This document shows positions 45,400-56,900 of a DNA stretch of 64,000 nt, piece by piece (positions within the stretch are counted from its first letter, which is position 1; every line of letters starts with the position of its first letter). Below the pieces are notes generated by a model that was not told the origin of the DNA, ran no database searches, and worked only from the letters and a program-made list of their open reading frames with translations. A program made the translations under genes and the position numbers. The DNA is from Arachis hypogaea (lineage: Eukaryota > Streptophyta > Magnoliopsida > Fabales > Fabaceae): NCBI RefSeq assembly GCF_003086295.3, contig NC_092051.1, positions 18,843,940 to 18,907,939 of the forward strand, in the 5' to 3' direction.

Positions 45400-47480
45400 G
45401 TCATGAATGTACCTGGGCGAGCATCACGACTCTAATAATTTCTGTCAATGGCAACAGTAGCTGTAAGTCACAAATAGGATCATGTGGAACGACACGTCAA
45501 TAACGGTAAATATCATTTTACCTTTTTCCCATCTTGATTGGCTTTTCGGCAACACAACCCTGGTGCTTGTTCACAAAAAACAGTTACATAACACCATGTC
45601 CAAATCCTTTAATAAAACCTGCAGATGAAATCAGAAGCACATCCAACAAGTCCTTAATTATACACTGTTGTTGCTGCTATCTAAAACCCCAATAAAGTAA
45701 TAGCATATAAAACCCAAATCAAAAGCATCATCCAACAATTCCTTAATTATACCCAAATCAGATGCAACATCAAACAAGTCTACTCTAGGGTACTCAAACT
45801 CTACATCAATCAACACCAATTATTCAACACTAACCAAGTATCATCCATTATTGTCTATTAACCCATCAAAAACAAAAAGAAGAAAAATAAAAGATAACGG
45901 TCTAATGGATTATTTTTATTATCCGTGACTTAAATGTATTTTATTTAATATTTATTAATTTTAGTAATAATTAATAAATATTAAATAAAATAAATTTAAG
46001 TTATTTTTTATTTTTTTTAATTATATATTTTTTATAACTTAATTACCTTGTTACAATTTACAAATGCTGATTATTGTCTCTTACATCTGAAACAACCACT
46101 CTCTAGTCAAGTTAATATAATGAATAATTTACCTCCACTAACAACTCCTTAATTAGTAATTATTCTGCAATATAGTCTATGTAATTTTCATTTCTGAATG
46201 AGACAAGATGACAGTTTTTAATTAAGTATCTATTCATAGTTAAAATGATCCAATTCATATGAAAAGTGATAAATATTAAATACCCAATCAAAAAGGCTTC
46301 AAACATTCAATGAACTAAAGACAATTGCTTAAGTTGAATGTTTAAAAGAATATACCAGTTGTGGTAACTTACTAACTTATTCTAATAATTAGAACAAAAA
46401 AACAAAAGCATCATAATGTCTTATCGTGGTAGATCATATGAACACCAAAATCACATGCCATAATAATATGAAAATTTTTGTCAGCAGCCCCTAGGAAACT
46501 TAAGGAATCTTTCGCCCACCGTAAATCAATATGAAAAAGAGAAGTCCAACCCAACCAAGAGAATCAATATTATTTTTTACTACACTCAAGTTGACTCCTT
46601 TATTTTTTCAAACACAAAAGAAAAAATCACAAGCTGAATGCAAGCACAAATTAGAACATACCCAAAGTAGATCCAATGCACCAATTATACAATCATATGC
46701 CTAAAGCTCAAAGGTTTGTCCACGAACAAACTAAAAAACTATTCTCATTTTGATGACCCATACAAATGACACAATACACAAAACAGAGTGAAATTTAGAA
46801 TAAAACTAGCAAACTAGGATAGTTAATTGGACATAATTAGCAAGTAGTGTCAAAGAGAAGGGAAAAAAATAAGAATAAAATTAGCAAACTAGGATCAACC
46901 AATGGCCAAAGGTACATAAACATCTCAAGTTCATATTGCTATTCATAACCAACAGGGGGCTGAGTTTAGTAGTACCCAAACATACCTCAAGTTCATGTTT
47001 TGGAATATGAAATACCATAATTTGAATCATATTCAAAAGCCATGATCACACGTATAATCTAACAACCCCTCAAGTTTAAGTGTAAAGTTGTTTTGAAGAT
47101 GCATTCACATATGATAACATAACAAGTTGGAATGCATGTGAAGTATGAAAGGAAATCTATGTTTATGTATGATGCTAAGCTGCAGCAACAAATCAGGGGC
47201 ATCCTGCTATAAAAATCAACTTTAGGCCTAGAAAAAAATCAATTAATGTATACATTCAATAGTTCCCACCTAAAGAATGAAAATATAATAGAAAAGATCA
47301 TCTAGCGAAATCAAACACCATAACCAAATCTTTTAACAAAACCTTAAGGTGAAATCAAAAGCAACATCTAACAAATCCTTAATTATACCCAAATCAAAGG
47401 CAACATCCAACAAGCATCATCCATGGTACTCAAACCCTACATCAATCAACACAAATTATTAAACACTAACCAATTATTTT
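45400..47480 (-). other. 5' intron or upstream region of the MULE-2 Ulp gene
   Basis: AT-rich with no readable gene. A direct repeat of about 130 bp occurs at about 45719-45850 and 47343-47475 (blocks CCTTAATTATACCCAAATCA, CCTACATCAATCAACAC, ACACTAACCAA). The 1.5 kb between the copies is non-coding. Confidence 0.55.
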
Positions 47481-47978
47481 TGTCAAGCGATGCTTCGAGG
47501 CTGGGGCAGGGGACGTCCTACTGCATTCGTCGGAGCAGAGCAACGTGGCTTCAATAAAGCTGCCAACAGCGACATGCAGCAGCAGCGGCTCAGTCTTGGT
47601 AAGGGGAAAACCCATTTGTTCCTCGCACCTGGGTGGCACGACGTCGCTGCGGCAGAGATGGGCGAGACTTTGATTAACACGCTAGTGACCACGTTGACGA
47701 GATGGAAGCATTGCGGCATTCTGGAGCGAGCTTTGGAGGCCGGCCATTGCCCACAGGTTGTGGACTGAAGCGTTGCGTCCGTTGACGGTGGAGGAGAACG
47801 TGACGCGATGGACCTGGAAATGTGGCGCCGCCGTGGATGGTTTTGGAGTTCTGCTACGGTGAAACGGTGAAAAGAGAGGAGGGAGTTTAATTAGGTTAAT
47901 TTTGTTTACTTGGGTGAATTTTGGATGTTACTGAGGTGAAGTGGGCTTAGTGGTCCCAGTTCAACAAGAGTTGGCAGG
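47481..47978 (-). other. GC-rich leader of the MULE-2 Ulp gene
   Basis: This is a GC-rich island next to the right terminus, the mirror position of the leader at 22540-22970. Frames exist on both strands without recognisable domains. The likely role is promoter and 5' untranslated exon for the minus-strand gene. Confidence 0.4.
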
Positions 47979-48017
47979 TTTTTGGCTGGACCCTCTCTTG
48001 GTTCCCTAGCATTATTG

Positions 48018-48026
48018 TAAAAGAAA
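48018..48026. repeat. Right 9-bp target duplication of MULE-2
   Basis: TAAAAGAAA is identical to 22391-22399. Confidence 0.88.
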
Positions 48027-48720
48027 ATATTTCATGTGCTTGATCTAATTCATAAATCATGTCCCTCTGAAGACAAATTAAAGCTTAATAAATTTGTTAT
48101 AATTTTTTACTTTATCAATTCTCTAGTAAAGTCTCTAGTCTTAGACTTTCTTATATTTTGCTTTCTGTGCTTTTCAGAGCTTGATTATAACACAAATGAG
48201 GGTGTATGCTAGAACATCACCTTTGGTAGACAATGAAGAGGGCATCAAAGCACCATATATCTCAATCACTGGTCAAGCAAACAAAGTATGCATTTTTAAT
48301 ATCTAAATCGTATTGTTTAATATATTTTGCTATGTTTATCTCTTACGGTGTTATTCAACATATTGTATTGAGTTATTTAATCTTTGCTTATTAGCTACGA
48401 CTGCGGATTATATGTCATAAAATGGTTGGAGGTCATTGATCCAGAAAAAATCAAAAAAGAAAAATACACATGAAAAAATTGGAAAAAAGTATGTATATTT
48501 AAACATAGTTGATTTTCTAATTCTAAATTAAAACAGATTAATAATTTTCTTTCAATTTTAGGATAAATTTAAAGTTAATCATTTTAAATAGGAATATGCT
48601 TCATGGGTTCTTTTTGACGAAACAAATTAATTGAAATATAAAGCCATTGAAGAATCTGAAGTCATAAGACTCTCCAAGCTATCTGCTACAATTACAAGCC
48701 TTTTTCATAAAGGGATATAG
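48018..48720 (+). pseudogene. Outer Ulp1-type gene, 3' part with catalytic Asp and Cys
   Basis: Reading across the collapsed duplication, IADV is followed by a stop, then KKIFHVLDLIHKSCPSED and KLKLNKFV (48024-48095), which supplies the catalytic Asp in VLD. An intron runs to the acceptor CTTTTCAG at about 48177. The next exon encodes LIITQMRVYARTS...ISITGQANK and ends before GTATGC at 48285. The last part has YDCGLYVIKWLEVIDPEKIKK (about 48395-48455) with the catalytic Cys, then YASWVLFDE and AIEESEVIRLSKLSA, and a stop near 48718. In-frame stops (48020, 48470, 48630) show decay. It completes the gene that starts at 19228. Confidence 0.8.
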
Positions 48721-49260
48721 AAAGTAAATAGGTTAAATATTGTACTTATCTTTTTGAATTTTATGGATAGTGTTTCTTTGTAAATATGTTGAAAAATAAC
48801 AGTTCCATGGATATTAGGTCTATTTGTAAATTATTTAATATGGTGTAATACCAAAATTAATTAATATTAACACATAAAACTCTTTATTATAACACCATTG
48901 CAGAAAGTAAAGCTGTATGCCATTACATTAATAGAATAACACCGAAATTCTACAACTACAACGCCAATTTTAATTCTAGTGAACACTAAAAAATGCTGAT
49001 ATTAAAACCCAAATAAAAAATAAAATTCATTATTCAACAAACACAATAACACTGAATGTCATTCAAATTAAAACCGAAAGTTCTATCTTATTGCATTAAA
49101 TCTCTAAATTGATAATTCATAATTTGTCCGTGATAAAGGATTGAATTTGGCTACGTCATTGATCCATCATCTAAAAGGTTCAACTGCAAAAGTTAAAGCA
49201 TATATTAGCACAAGTATTTACATGCAAAACCTCAATTTTACATAATCAAACACATCAATT
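48721..49260. other. Convergent intergenic region of the outer MULE
   Basis: AT-rich. It carries many AACACCGAAA / AACACCAAAT-like phrases. 49041-49100 is a diverged direct copy of 19841-19900 (AATGTCATTCAAATTAA, then AAAGTTCT.TCTTATTGC). No gene. Confidence 0.5.
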
Positions 49261-49545
49261 TTACCTCCTTAACAGCTTTCTTTTTCTTTTCTTTTTTTTT
49301 GATGCATTTACAATTTGTTTTTCAGTATGTGATCTCAATCTATTTTTGGGACGTCCTTTTGTTCACACGTGGTAGGCTTTGAAGGTTGTTAATTTCATCC
49401 AAAGAAGCATCTTCATATGATAACAAGCATTTTCCTTTACTTTTGGCTTTATGTTCTTGCATCTCAACCATCACATTATCATAAGTGTGCATCATGGTTA
49501 CTCTTGATATGTGTATGCATCCTCTTTACATTCTTACTCTAACGT

Positions 49546-49622
<77 letters not shown>

Positions 49623-51405
49623 GGTGCCACTTTATCTAGTCGCTCAAAACTTAATGCACTCAAACAATGACGGCACAAAATGCCTCTTGACTTGAATAAT
49701 AAGCATTGGCATTTTACTTCATACGTCGTGAAACCTAGAGCGGATTCTGTCGATCTTATAATACAATTTACCTTTCCTTTAAATTGTGCTTGAATTTTCC
49801 TGAACTTCGCATGAGTATACACGTGCTGAAATTGAGCTTCTATTGATGACTTTGTTGCATAAGGTATGATAGTATGAAAATTTTCAGCATCAGATTATCT
49901 CTTTTTGCTCTTTGCTTCCTATGCAATTATCATATTATTTCACAAATTGAATCAATGAGATATTTCATGTAATAAACTTGTTAAAAAAAAAATATGCATG
50001 CTCTCACTCCATTGTGTGCTTCGCATCCCAGCCCAAAAGTAATGATCTAGATATGTTGGTATCCATAAATGTTGATCTTCAAAAAGCTCTAAAAAATATC
50101 AAAACAGTAAGTCAGACAGCACAACACCCAAAATGTATATAATTTCGCACTGCTATTATAATGCAACAACACCAAAATATCTAATAAAGCCACTATTATT
50201 TGACAGCCACTTATTGTTTACAACACCATACTTCGTAACAAATCATTCCAATTTCAAATGCATCTTTTGTAACAAAGTTCCAAACAACATTACTCGTCTC
50301 TTGTTGAATTTCTTCATTTCTCTTGTAGCTATTTAATTTCTGTAGAATCTTCATAATATGCCAAATACACCACTTGTGAATTGTAGTTGCCATGCAAGCC
50401 TTTTGCATTGACGCACATTGATCGGTATTCGGTAAGAATATCTTGTGAAGCCTTTTTTCCTATGCAATAAAGTCAACATTCAAATAACCATTTAAATAAT
50501 TGAATATTCTCATTTTTCATCAAAGCACATCCAAAAAGTATAGAATGACCATGGTGATTCGCACCAACAATAGAACCAAAAACAAATTATACCTGAACTC
50601 AACAACACAACAATGAAAATCAGATATGCACCTCTGAAACACAACAACTATTTATAATTGACACCGAAAATGTTTCAGACCAACACAGCAAAGTCTCTGT
50701 TTGCATTATAAGTGGTATCAAACGAAATAACATCACCAAAATACTCAAAAGCAGCCCAGCTTCGTGCATCAGCCCAAAAAGCATTTTTAATTAATTCACC
50801 AACCTCAAGTTCAAGCTCATAAAAGAAGTTTTTATTATTTTATTTCATTCTGAATAAGTATGTCCCAAATTCTTTGGCATCATCTTGTTCAGAAACATTA
50901 CGAACTTCTCTTGTAATGTAATTTCTAACATCTTTTTCAATAAACTTTAGTTCACGATAACCTCTTGCTACTGTAACAAAGGATTGATATGTCTTACTTG
51001 GCCTAATATCAGCTTCATCATTATTCTCAATTTTGTGACGGTCAAACATGCTTAGCTGCCTATGTTGTTTAAGCATCTCTGTTTGATTTGGACAACATGC
51101 ATGTAAATGATCGAAAACAACTTTGGAAATAACCCAAACACCAATCTCCTTTAATATATGTATATAAATTATTGTACGACAATTTAATCCTATTGATGGG
51201 TTTATCTTCTTAGTAGGAGATATGTTGGATTTCTATTTCCCTTCTCTATTGCATGTAATTGGTTGATTTTTTATTTCATTTTCCTTCCTATTTGTATTTC
51301 TTATTTTGGTAGTAAAACCTGTAACTTTAGTATAATCTTTATAAAATTTTTCAACTGCTTCAAGTGTGTTAAAAGTCATCCCAACTTTTGGCATAAACTA
51401 CTTAT
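49261..51405 (-). pseudogene. FAR1-C: FAR1-RELATED/MULE transposase pseudogene of the outer MULE
   Basis: Read on the minus strand. The FAR1 domain is at about 51400-50840 (VGMTFNTLEAVEKFYKDY, then TGFTTKIRNTN, PITCNREGK, and the end DVRNYITREV). The catalytic segment with SFDTTYNAN is at about 50700, and HKWCIWHIMKI at about 50370. WAGMRSTQWSESMH (about 50010) and AQFQHVYTHAKFRKIQAQF (about 49835-49780) follow. The SWIM finger is KCQCLLFKSRGILCRHCLSA (about 49700-49645), with all four ligands intact. The (AT)35 tract at 49550-49619 then interrupts the frame. Beyond it SKNVKRMHTHIKS can be read, then a Lys-rich tail ending near 49261. Multiple stops, for example near 51240 and 50560. It belongs to a different FAR1 subfamily from FAR1-A and FAR1-B. 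Confidence 0.82.
49550..49619. repeat. (AT)35 microsatellite within the FAR1-C coding region
   Basis: Seventy bases of uninterrupted AT dinucleotide lie between codons for VAPRYI and LER. Dinucleotide frames on both strands are artefacts. Confidence 0.98.
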
Positions 51406-51953
51406 TAACATCAAACAAAAACTTCAATAACACAGAAAACTGGTCAATACAATACCATTATTATCTCAAAACAATAGCGAGATCATTCATATTTGACATC
51501 AAAGAATTTCATCAACTAATACTTAAATAGAAATCACATAAAACTAAACACACAACTACTAATTCCATTTAGCACCGAAATTTAATGAACAAAACACCAA
51601 ATCATTAACACTGATCTTTACAAACCAATTCATAAAAAAAACGAACTTATCAGTACAATGTCATTCTTTACTCTGGAAAATTCCGAAACTCATTAAACGT
51701 AACATAAACATATTTTCACAATCAAATTCAAAACAATTCAAAATTCATAGATCAATCAAACTCAAATCCTTAATCATCAACATTGATTTTCACAAAGATA
51801 AATGTAACAAAAACTAACTATATTTATTCTCTCAATCAAACCTCGTCGACTACATTCGATTGAAAAAAATCATCCAACTCACCCTGGTTCAACGTAATCA
51901 AACTTGCATAATCCAACTCGCCTTAGTTCAACGCACTCGAACTTGCATCATAC
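51406..51953. other. Upstream region of FAR1-C
   Basis: AT-rich, with an inexact duplication around CCAACTC(A/G)CC(C/T)TGGTTCAACG at about 51873 and 51917. It is probably leader of the minus-strand gene. Nothing else recognised. Confidence 0.4.
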
Positions 51954-53744
51954 CAGGGGCAGAGCTTTAGTTTGACAATGAGGGTCATGGCCTCTCAAAA
52001 TTTTTATAAAAAAAATAGTAGTATTTCTCTAAAAAAAATATAGTTTAGTTGGCTTAGCTTAACTCCTTCACTTTGACATGAGGTATTCGAGTTCAATCTT
52101 CATCTTTTGCATTTATTGAATAATTTTGAGTTTTATTTTTTTAGTTTCCTACGGTATCTCTCATCCCGATAAGTCAAGAACTAATCCATCGCGGTACATA
52201 AGTAACTTCATCTTTGGATTTGGGCCAAAGTGGGTTTTGATATGTTAAAAAATTTTGTTGGCTTTTTCAGAAAACACATCAAAATCTTTTATTTTATTTA
52301 AAAAAATCAAATCTAGAAATATCATATAACAAAAAAAAAAGATAAAAATCATAGTTAAATCCTTGCCAAAAAAAAATTCATTGCCTTTGTTCGTAAAGAA
52401 AAAACACCCAAAACAAGTTTTTAATGGTGTCAGTTATAAAAAAAATTAAGTATTTTTTATTTATTTAATTTGATGTTATTTTATATTTTATTGTTTATTT
52501 AATTTAATTTTTATATTATGTAAAAATATTAGAATATTCAATAAGTATTAATATTATTGTATTTTCATACATTGATAGAAGAATTTACAAGTTATAACTC
52601 AAGAAGTTTTAATCTTTTAAGCAAAGTTTTGAGTTTAAGCAATTATATTTTTCGCATCATCTTTATAAAATTAAATAACTTTTTATTTATTTAATTTAAT
52701 ATTATTTTATATATTTATTGATTCCTTAATTGAATGTCTTTTGGCTAGAAAAAATATTCAATAAATATTATAAATTTTAGTAGTTATCTTTTTAACTTTT
52801 TTTTATATATATTTCACAAGATATATATTCAAATTTTTCTCATAATTATGAAAAATCAAAGAATTAATGCATTTTTCAAGAGAAAGATTAATGTTCAAAG
52901 AAAGAGAAAATCATTTTGTGAGTAACATGATATTCTAATTTCTAATTTAACTACTTTTTATGTAACAAAGTAAGGATGCTCGCGTTACCAAAAAGATCAT
53001 ATTACAATTGAGCATTATTTTAGAGTGGAGATATTTTTAGTCATAATTGATAAGCAACTACAAGAGTTGAATAGCAAATTTAATGATCAAGCATTGGATC
53101 TACTAAGTCTGAGTTATACTCTCATGTCTAAGGATATTTACAAAAATTTTGACATTGCTAAAATTTCTACTCTTATTAACAGTTACTATCTCGAAGACTT
53201 TACTGAATAAGAAAAGATTAATTTACCTTTTTAACTTCAACATTTTATTCTTGATGCTCATCTACATCCAAAAATAAAGAATCTATCAACTATTCATAAA
53301 TTATATAAATGTTTAGCAGAAATAAAAAAAATAAATAATGTATTACTTAATTGATAGATTGATTCGTCTGATATTAATTTTTTCAGTTTTTACAATTATT
53401 ATAAAAAGATCATTTTCAGTAATAAAAATAATGAGGATAAGGTTTAAAAATAAGATGGAAGATAATTTTCTTGTAGATAATTTAGTTATTTACATTAAGA
53501 AAAAAATTGCTAAAAAATTTAATTCTGATTCAATTATTAAAGATTTTAAATTATTCAATACTCGAACAGTATTATTATAAACTATTTTATATTTTTTATC
53601 TGTAAAATTATTTATTTATTATATTATTAGTAACATACTTAAGGAATAATTATATTTATAAATTTTATTTTAATATAAATATTATTACGTCATTTTTATG
53701 TTAAATTTTTTATTTCTCAATTTTTTTTTTCAAGTTCTCCATTA
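51954..53744 (+). mobile_element. hAT-3, internally deleted and decayed hAT element
   Basis: The left terminus CAGGGGCAGAGC is typical of this hAT group. A degraded right terminus CAAGTTCTCCATTA ends at 53744. The candidate 8-bp duplications are CATCATAC (51946-51953) and TATCATAC (53745-53752), 7 of 8 matching. Only the C-terminal part of a transposase remains. The right end is inferred mainly from the duplication. Confidence 0.6.
53006..53580 (+). pseudogene. hAT-3 transposase C-terminal fragment (TTF/DUF4371 type)
   Basis: The frame reads VIIDKQLQELNSKFNDQALD, then LLSLSYTLMSKDIY, then (after a stop at 53208-53210 and a frameshift near 53330) YYLIDRLIRLILIFSV, and finally SFSVIKIMR...NKMEDNFLVDNLVIYI, ending KDFKLFNTRTVLL. 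The last part is the hAT dimerisation region, where relatives have TTERSFS. The zinc finger and catalytic core are absent, consistent with an internal deletion of the element. Confidence 0.75.
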
Positions 53745-53940
53745 TATCATACATTATTTGTTCTTAATTTTTTATTTCAGATCGAAAACGAAAACAAAAA
53801 TAAAAAATAAAAAATGCAGAAAATGCAGAAACAAATAACAAAACATTCAAGAATGCAGAAAAAAAAAACAAAAAATCTGTAATAAAATTTTTTTTTAAAA
53901 GAAAGAGCTCAACACATATGTGGAGCATGACAGACAAACA

Positions 53941-56900
53941 AATATAACAGTCGTACAACTCCTATGTCATCTCCGGCATTGCCATCAATAACATGAGTTA
54001 TTTACAACACCATTCTGTGGCATATGAAAAGGATTGCTTCACGCATTCTCTAATCCCTGTTGTCTTGTTGTGAAAAATGACATCATTTCTGCGTAACCAT
54101 ATAGTCCATATCACTGAGAAAAAACCAACTAGCTAGTATTTGCGCACCTCTTTCCTCATTGTCACGGATCTCCAACTCTCAAATTGCTCTTTCACATTAC
54201 CGGGGGTAATCCACTCTTGGCCAAACGCCAGGACCCAAGCACACCACACCTGCCAAGAGTACTCATAGGTAATAAACAGGTGTTGTATATTTTCTGCATC
54301 TTTCTTACATAACACGCACATAGTATCATTCTGTTGTAGGATTTCCAGTCTATTCAGCCGATCCTTAGTATTGACTCTTCCTACCAAGACGAACCAGGAG
54401 AACAGTTCCACTCGTGGCGGAACTAGGCCTTTCCAAATTTCTTTTGTGAACCTATAGCTCAGTAGCTCCTCATCCAAGGTCTGTTCCTGCAAAACCTGAA
54501 CAAATGAATTAGTTGAATAAACGCTCTCCTTATTAAATTTCCACACCACTCTATCTTGCATATCTGCTATCAATCTAACTGATTGCAGGACATGCAGCAA
54601 CTGGTTCAGTACATTTGTCTCCCATTGTCGTAGTTCCCTTCTCCATTGGAAATGCCACACCCACTCTATCCCATCCCAGAACCCACAGTCCCCAATAACT
54701 GATCCTTGTTGGTTTGAAATCAAGAAGAGTCTCGGAAAGCTGTCTTTCATCTTCCCCACTTGGAGCCATGTATCCTCCCAGAATCTGGTCGATCTACCAT
54801 CTCCTACTTCCATAGCCAGCCCATCAATCATCTTCTGCCTAACATGTTGTTCCTTTATTTGCACTTAACAGATGTCCCTCCATGGTCCTCCCCTCTTTGG
54901 TAATATCTGGGTTGAGAGTAAGTGACTTGGGTTCAAGCTATTGCAAGAACATACAATTCTCTTCCATAGGGGACAATCCTCCTTGGAGAACCGCCACCAC
55001 CATTTAAACAATAATGCCGTATTTCGGACCACCGCATCACCCACCCCAATCCTCCTAGCTTCTTAGGTGCCTGGACCATCTCCCATCTCACTAGTGCCAT
55101 ACCCGCTCTTCCATCATCCTTTCCCCAAAAAAATTTTCTCTGCATAGAGATAATTCTCTGTGCAACCGCGTTTGGCATCTTGTACAAACTCAGGTAGTAA
55201 ATGGGCAGGCTGTTGATAACTGACTTGATAAGTACCAGCTTTCCAGCCTTGCTAAGAACCTTTGCTTTCCACAAGCTGAGTTTCTCTTCCACCTTATCAA
55301 TCACCGGTTTCCAAGTTTTTACCAACCGCGAATTCGCTCCTAGGTTAATGCCAAGGTACCGCACCGGCAGAGCTGCCTCCTGACAGCCTAATAGCTGACA
55401 CATCCGGTTGATCCACTCCTGGCTGCAGTTCACTGGTATCAAGTTAGACTTCTCGAAGTTGATGCTCAACCCAGACATCATTTCAAAACACCTCAGAAGC
55501 CTCTTATAGTTCTTGACAGTCTCCTCCTCCGGTGGACAGAATAAAATAGTGTTATCAGCAAATTGTAAGTGTGATAGCTCTATTTTATCCCTACCGACTA
55601 ACAGAGGAGATATCCGCCGATTCCTAACCGCCTCTCCGATCATCCTGTTCAACACATCCACCACTAGTACAAACAAGAAAGGCGATAAAGGGTCTCATTG
55701 ACGTAGCCCCCTCTCCATTTTGTATGGTTTTGACGGAGAACCATTAATTAGGATAGATATAGATGCCGATGTAACACACTCCCTCACCCACGCCCTCCAT
55801 GTCCTTCTGAACCCCATCTTCTCTAGTACAGTATCAACAAAGCACCATTTAACTCTATGATAGGCTTTCTGGAAGTCCAGTTTAATAATCGCTGAAGCCT
55901 TCTTCTTCATTTTTAACCATTGCACAGTTTCACATGCTATTAAAGCTCCATCATGTATCTTTCTCCCCTTCACAAAAGCACTCTGTGTTTCCCTACTAAG
56001 CCTGGCATAACACCCCTCATTCTTCGTGTTAATATTTTTGAAATAACTTTATAGACACATCCAACCATGCTGATAGGTCTAAGGTCTTTTATTTCCTTAG
56101 CCCCAACGAATTTCGGAGCCAACGCTACCCAAGTGACATTAGCGTCCGCTGGCAATCTTGCAGTCTCAAAAAACTTCATCACAGCTGAAGTGAACTCCGT
56201 GCCAATCTCAACCCAACACTTTTTTATGAAGTTCATGTTGTACCCATCGCTCCCCGTAGCCTTAGAAGATTCACAGTCCCATACTGCCTCTTTCACTTCC
56301 TCTACTGATGGTAGCACCTCTAAGGCTTCCGCTTCCTCCCTCTCTAGCCGGTTAACCAAACCATCCCTAAAAGTCACCCTTGGGGACGCTTCCTGGTAGT
56401 ACAGACGTTTATAAAAGTCCCGGATCGCGATCTTTATTCTTGCTTGATTCCTCACCAGCCTCCCATTAATCACCAAACCCTCAATTCGGTTATTCCTTCT
56501 CCTCGCCAAAGCAATATTATGGAAGTACCTTGTGTTTCTATCCATTTCAGTGGCATATTTGGACCTTGACATTTGCTTCCAGTGCATATCCTGTCTTAGA
56601 TACCACTTCTCACAACACTTCACTAAAGCCTTTCTCCTTGCCTCTATTGTACCATCATACCGGCCACTACTAACCATATCATCCACCTTACGTATTTCTT
56701 CCTCAAACCTCTTTATCTGCTCAGTCATATCCCCAAAGTGCTGCTTATGCCATAAACGTAAAGGTTCAGATAGTGCTTTCATCTTCTCTAGGAATTGTCC
56801 ATCTCCTATTTCCCTTCATTCTTCCTTCACCATCCTCAAGAATCCTTCATGCGTGAACCACGAGTCCAGGCTACGGAACGGTCTTGGACCATCGAATCTT

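Larger units (their letters stand above)
22400..48017. mobile_element. MULE-2: inner MULE with FAR1 transposase (+) facing PMD/Ulp1-type gene (-)
   Basis: The left terminus is GGAAAAGTATATGGAAC. The right terminus, read on the minus strand, is CAATAATGCTAGGGAAC. GAAC falls at the same offset in both, followed by a shared CAGC(C/T)AA. The 9-bp duplication TAAAAGAAA flanks the element at 22391-22399 and 48018-48026. Collapsing it restores the outer Ulp exon (IADV, stop, KKIFHVLD...). Within it a FAR1-type transposase (22975-29936) converges on an Ulp1-type gene (45399-31004). Later insertions are hAT-2 (3.4 kb) and the LTR complex (33184-43493, 10.3 kb), leaving an ancestral element of about 12 kb. 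Confidence 0.88.
17995..51953. mobile_element. Outer MULE (MULE-3) carrying Ulp1-type gene (+) and FAR1 transposase (-)
   Basis: The two genes converge: the Ulp1-type gene (19228-22399 plus 48018-48720, plus strand) faces the FAR1-C transposase (51405-49261, minus strand). The left limit near 17995 is placed at AATGCTACACATACAAACC ahead of the leader repeats. The right terminus was not found; hAT-3 and the LINE follow and may have displaced it. The inner MULE at 22400-48017 is an insertion, so the outer element minus insertions is about 8 kb. A roughly 60-bp direct repeat shared by its two halves (19841-19900 and 49041-49100) supports one element. The limits are inference. Confidence 0.5.

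Noticed and set aside
49485..49822. Poly Tyr-Ile proteins
   Set aside because: Translation of the (AT)35 microsatellite.
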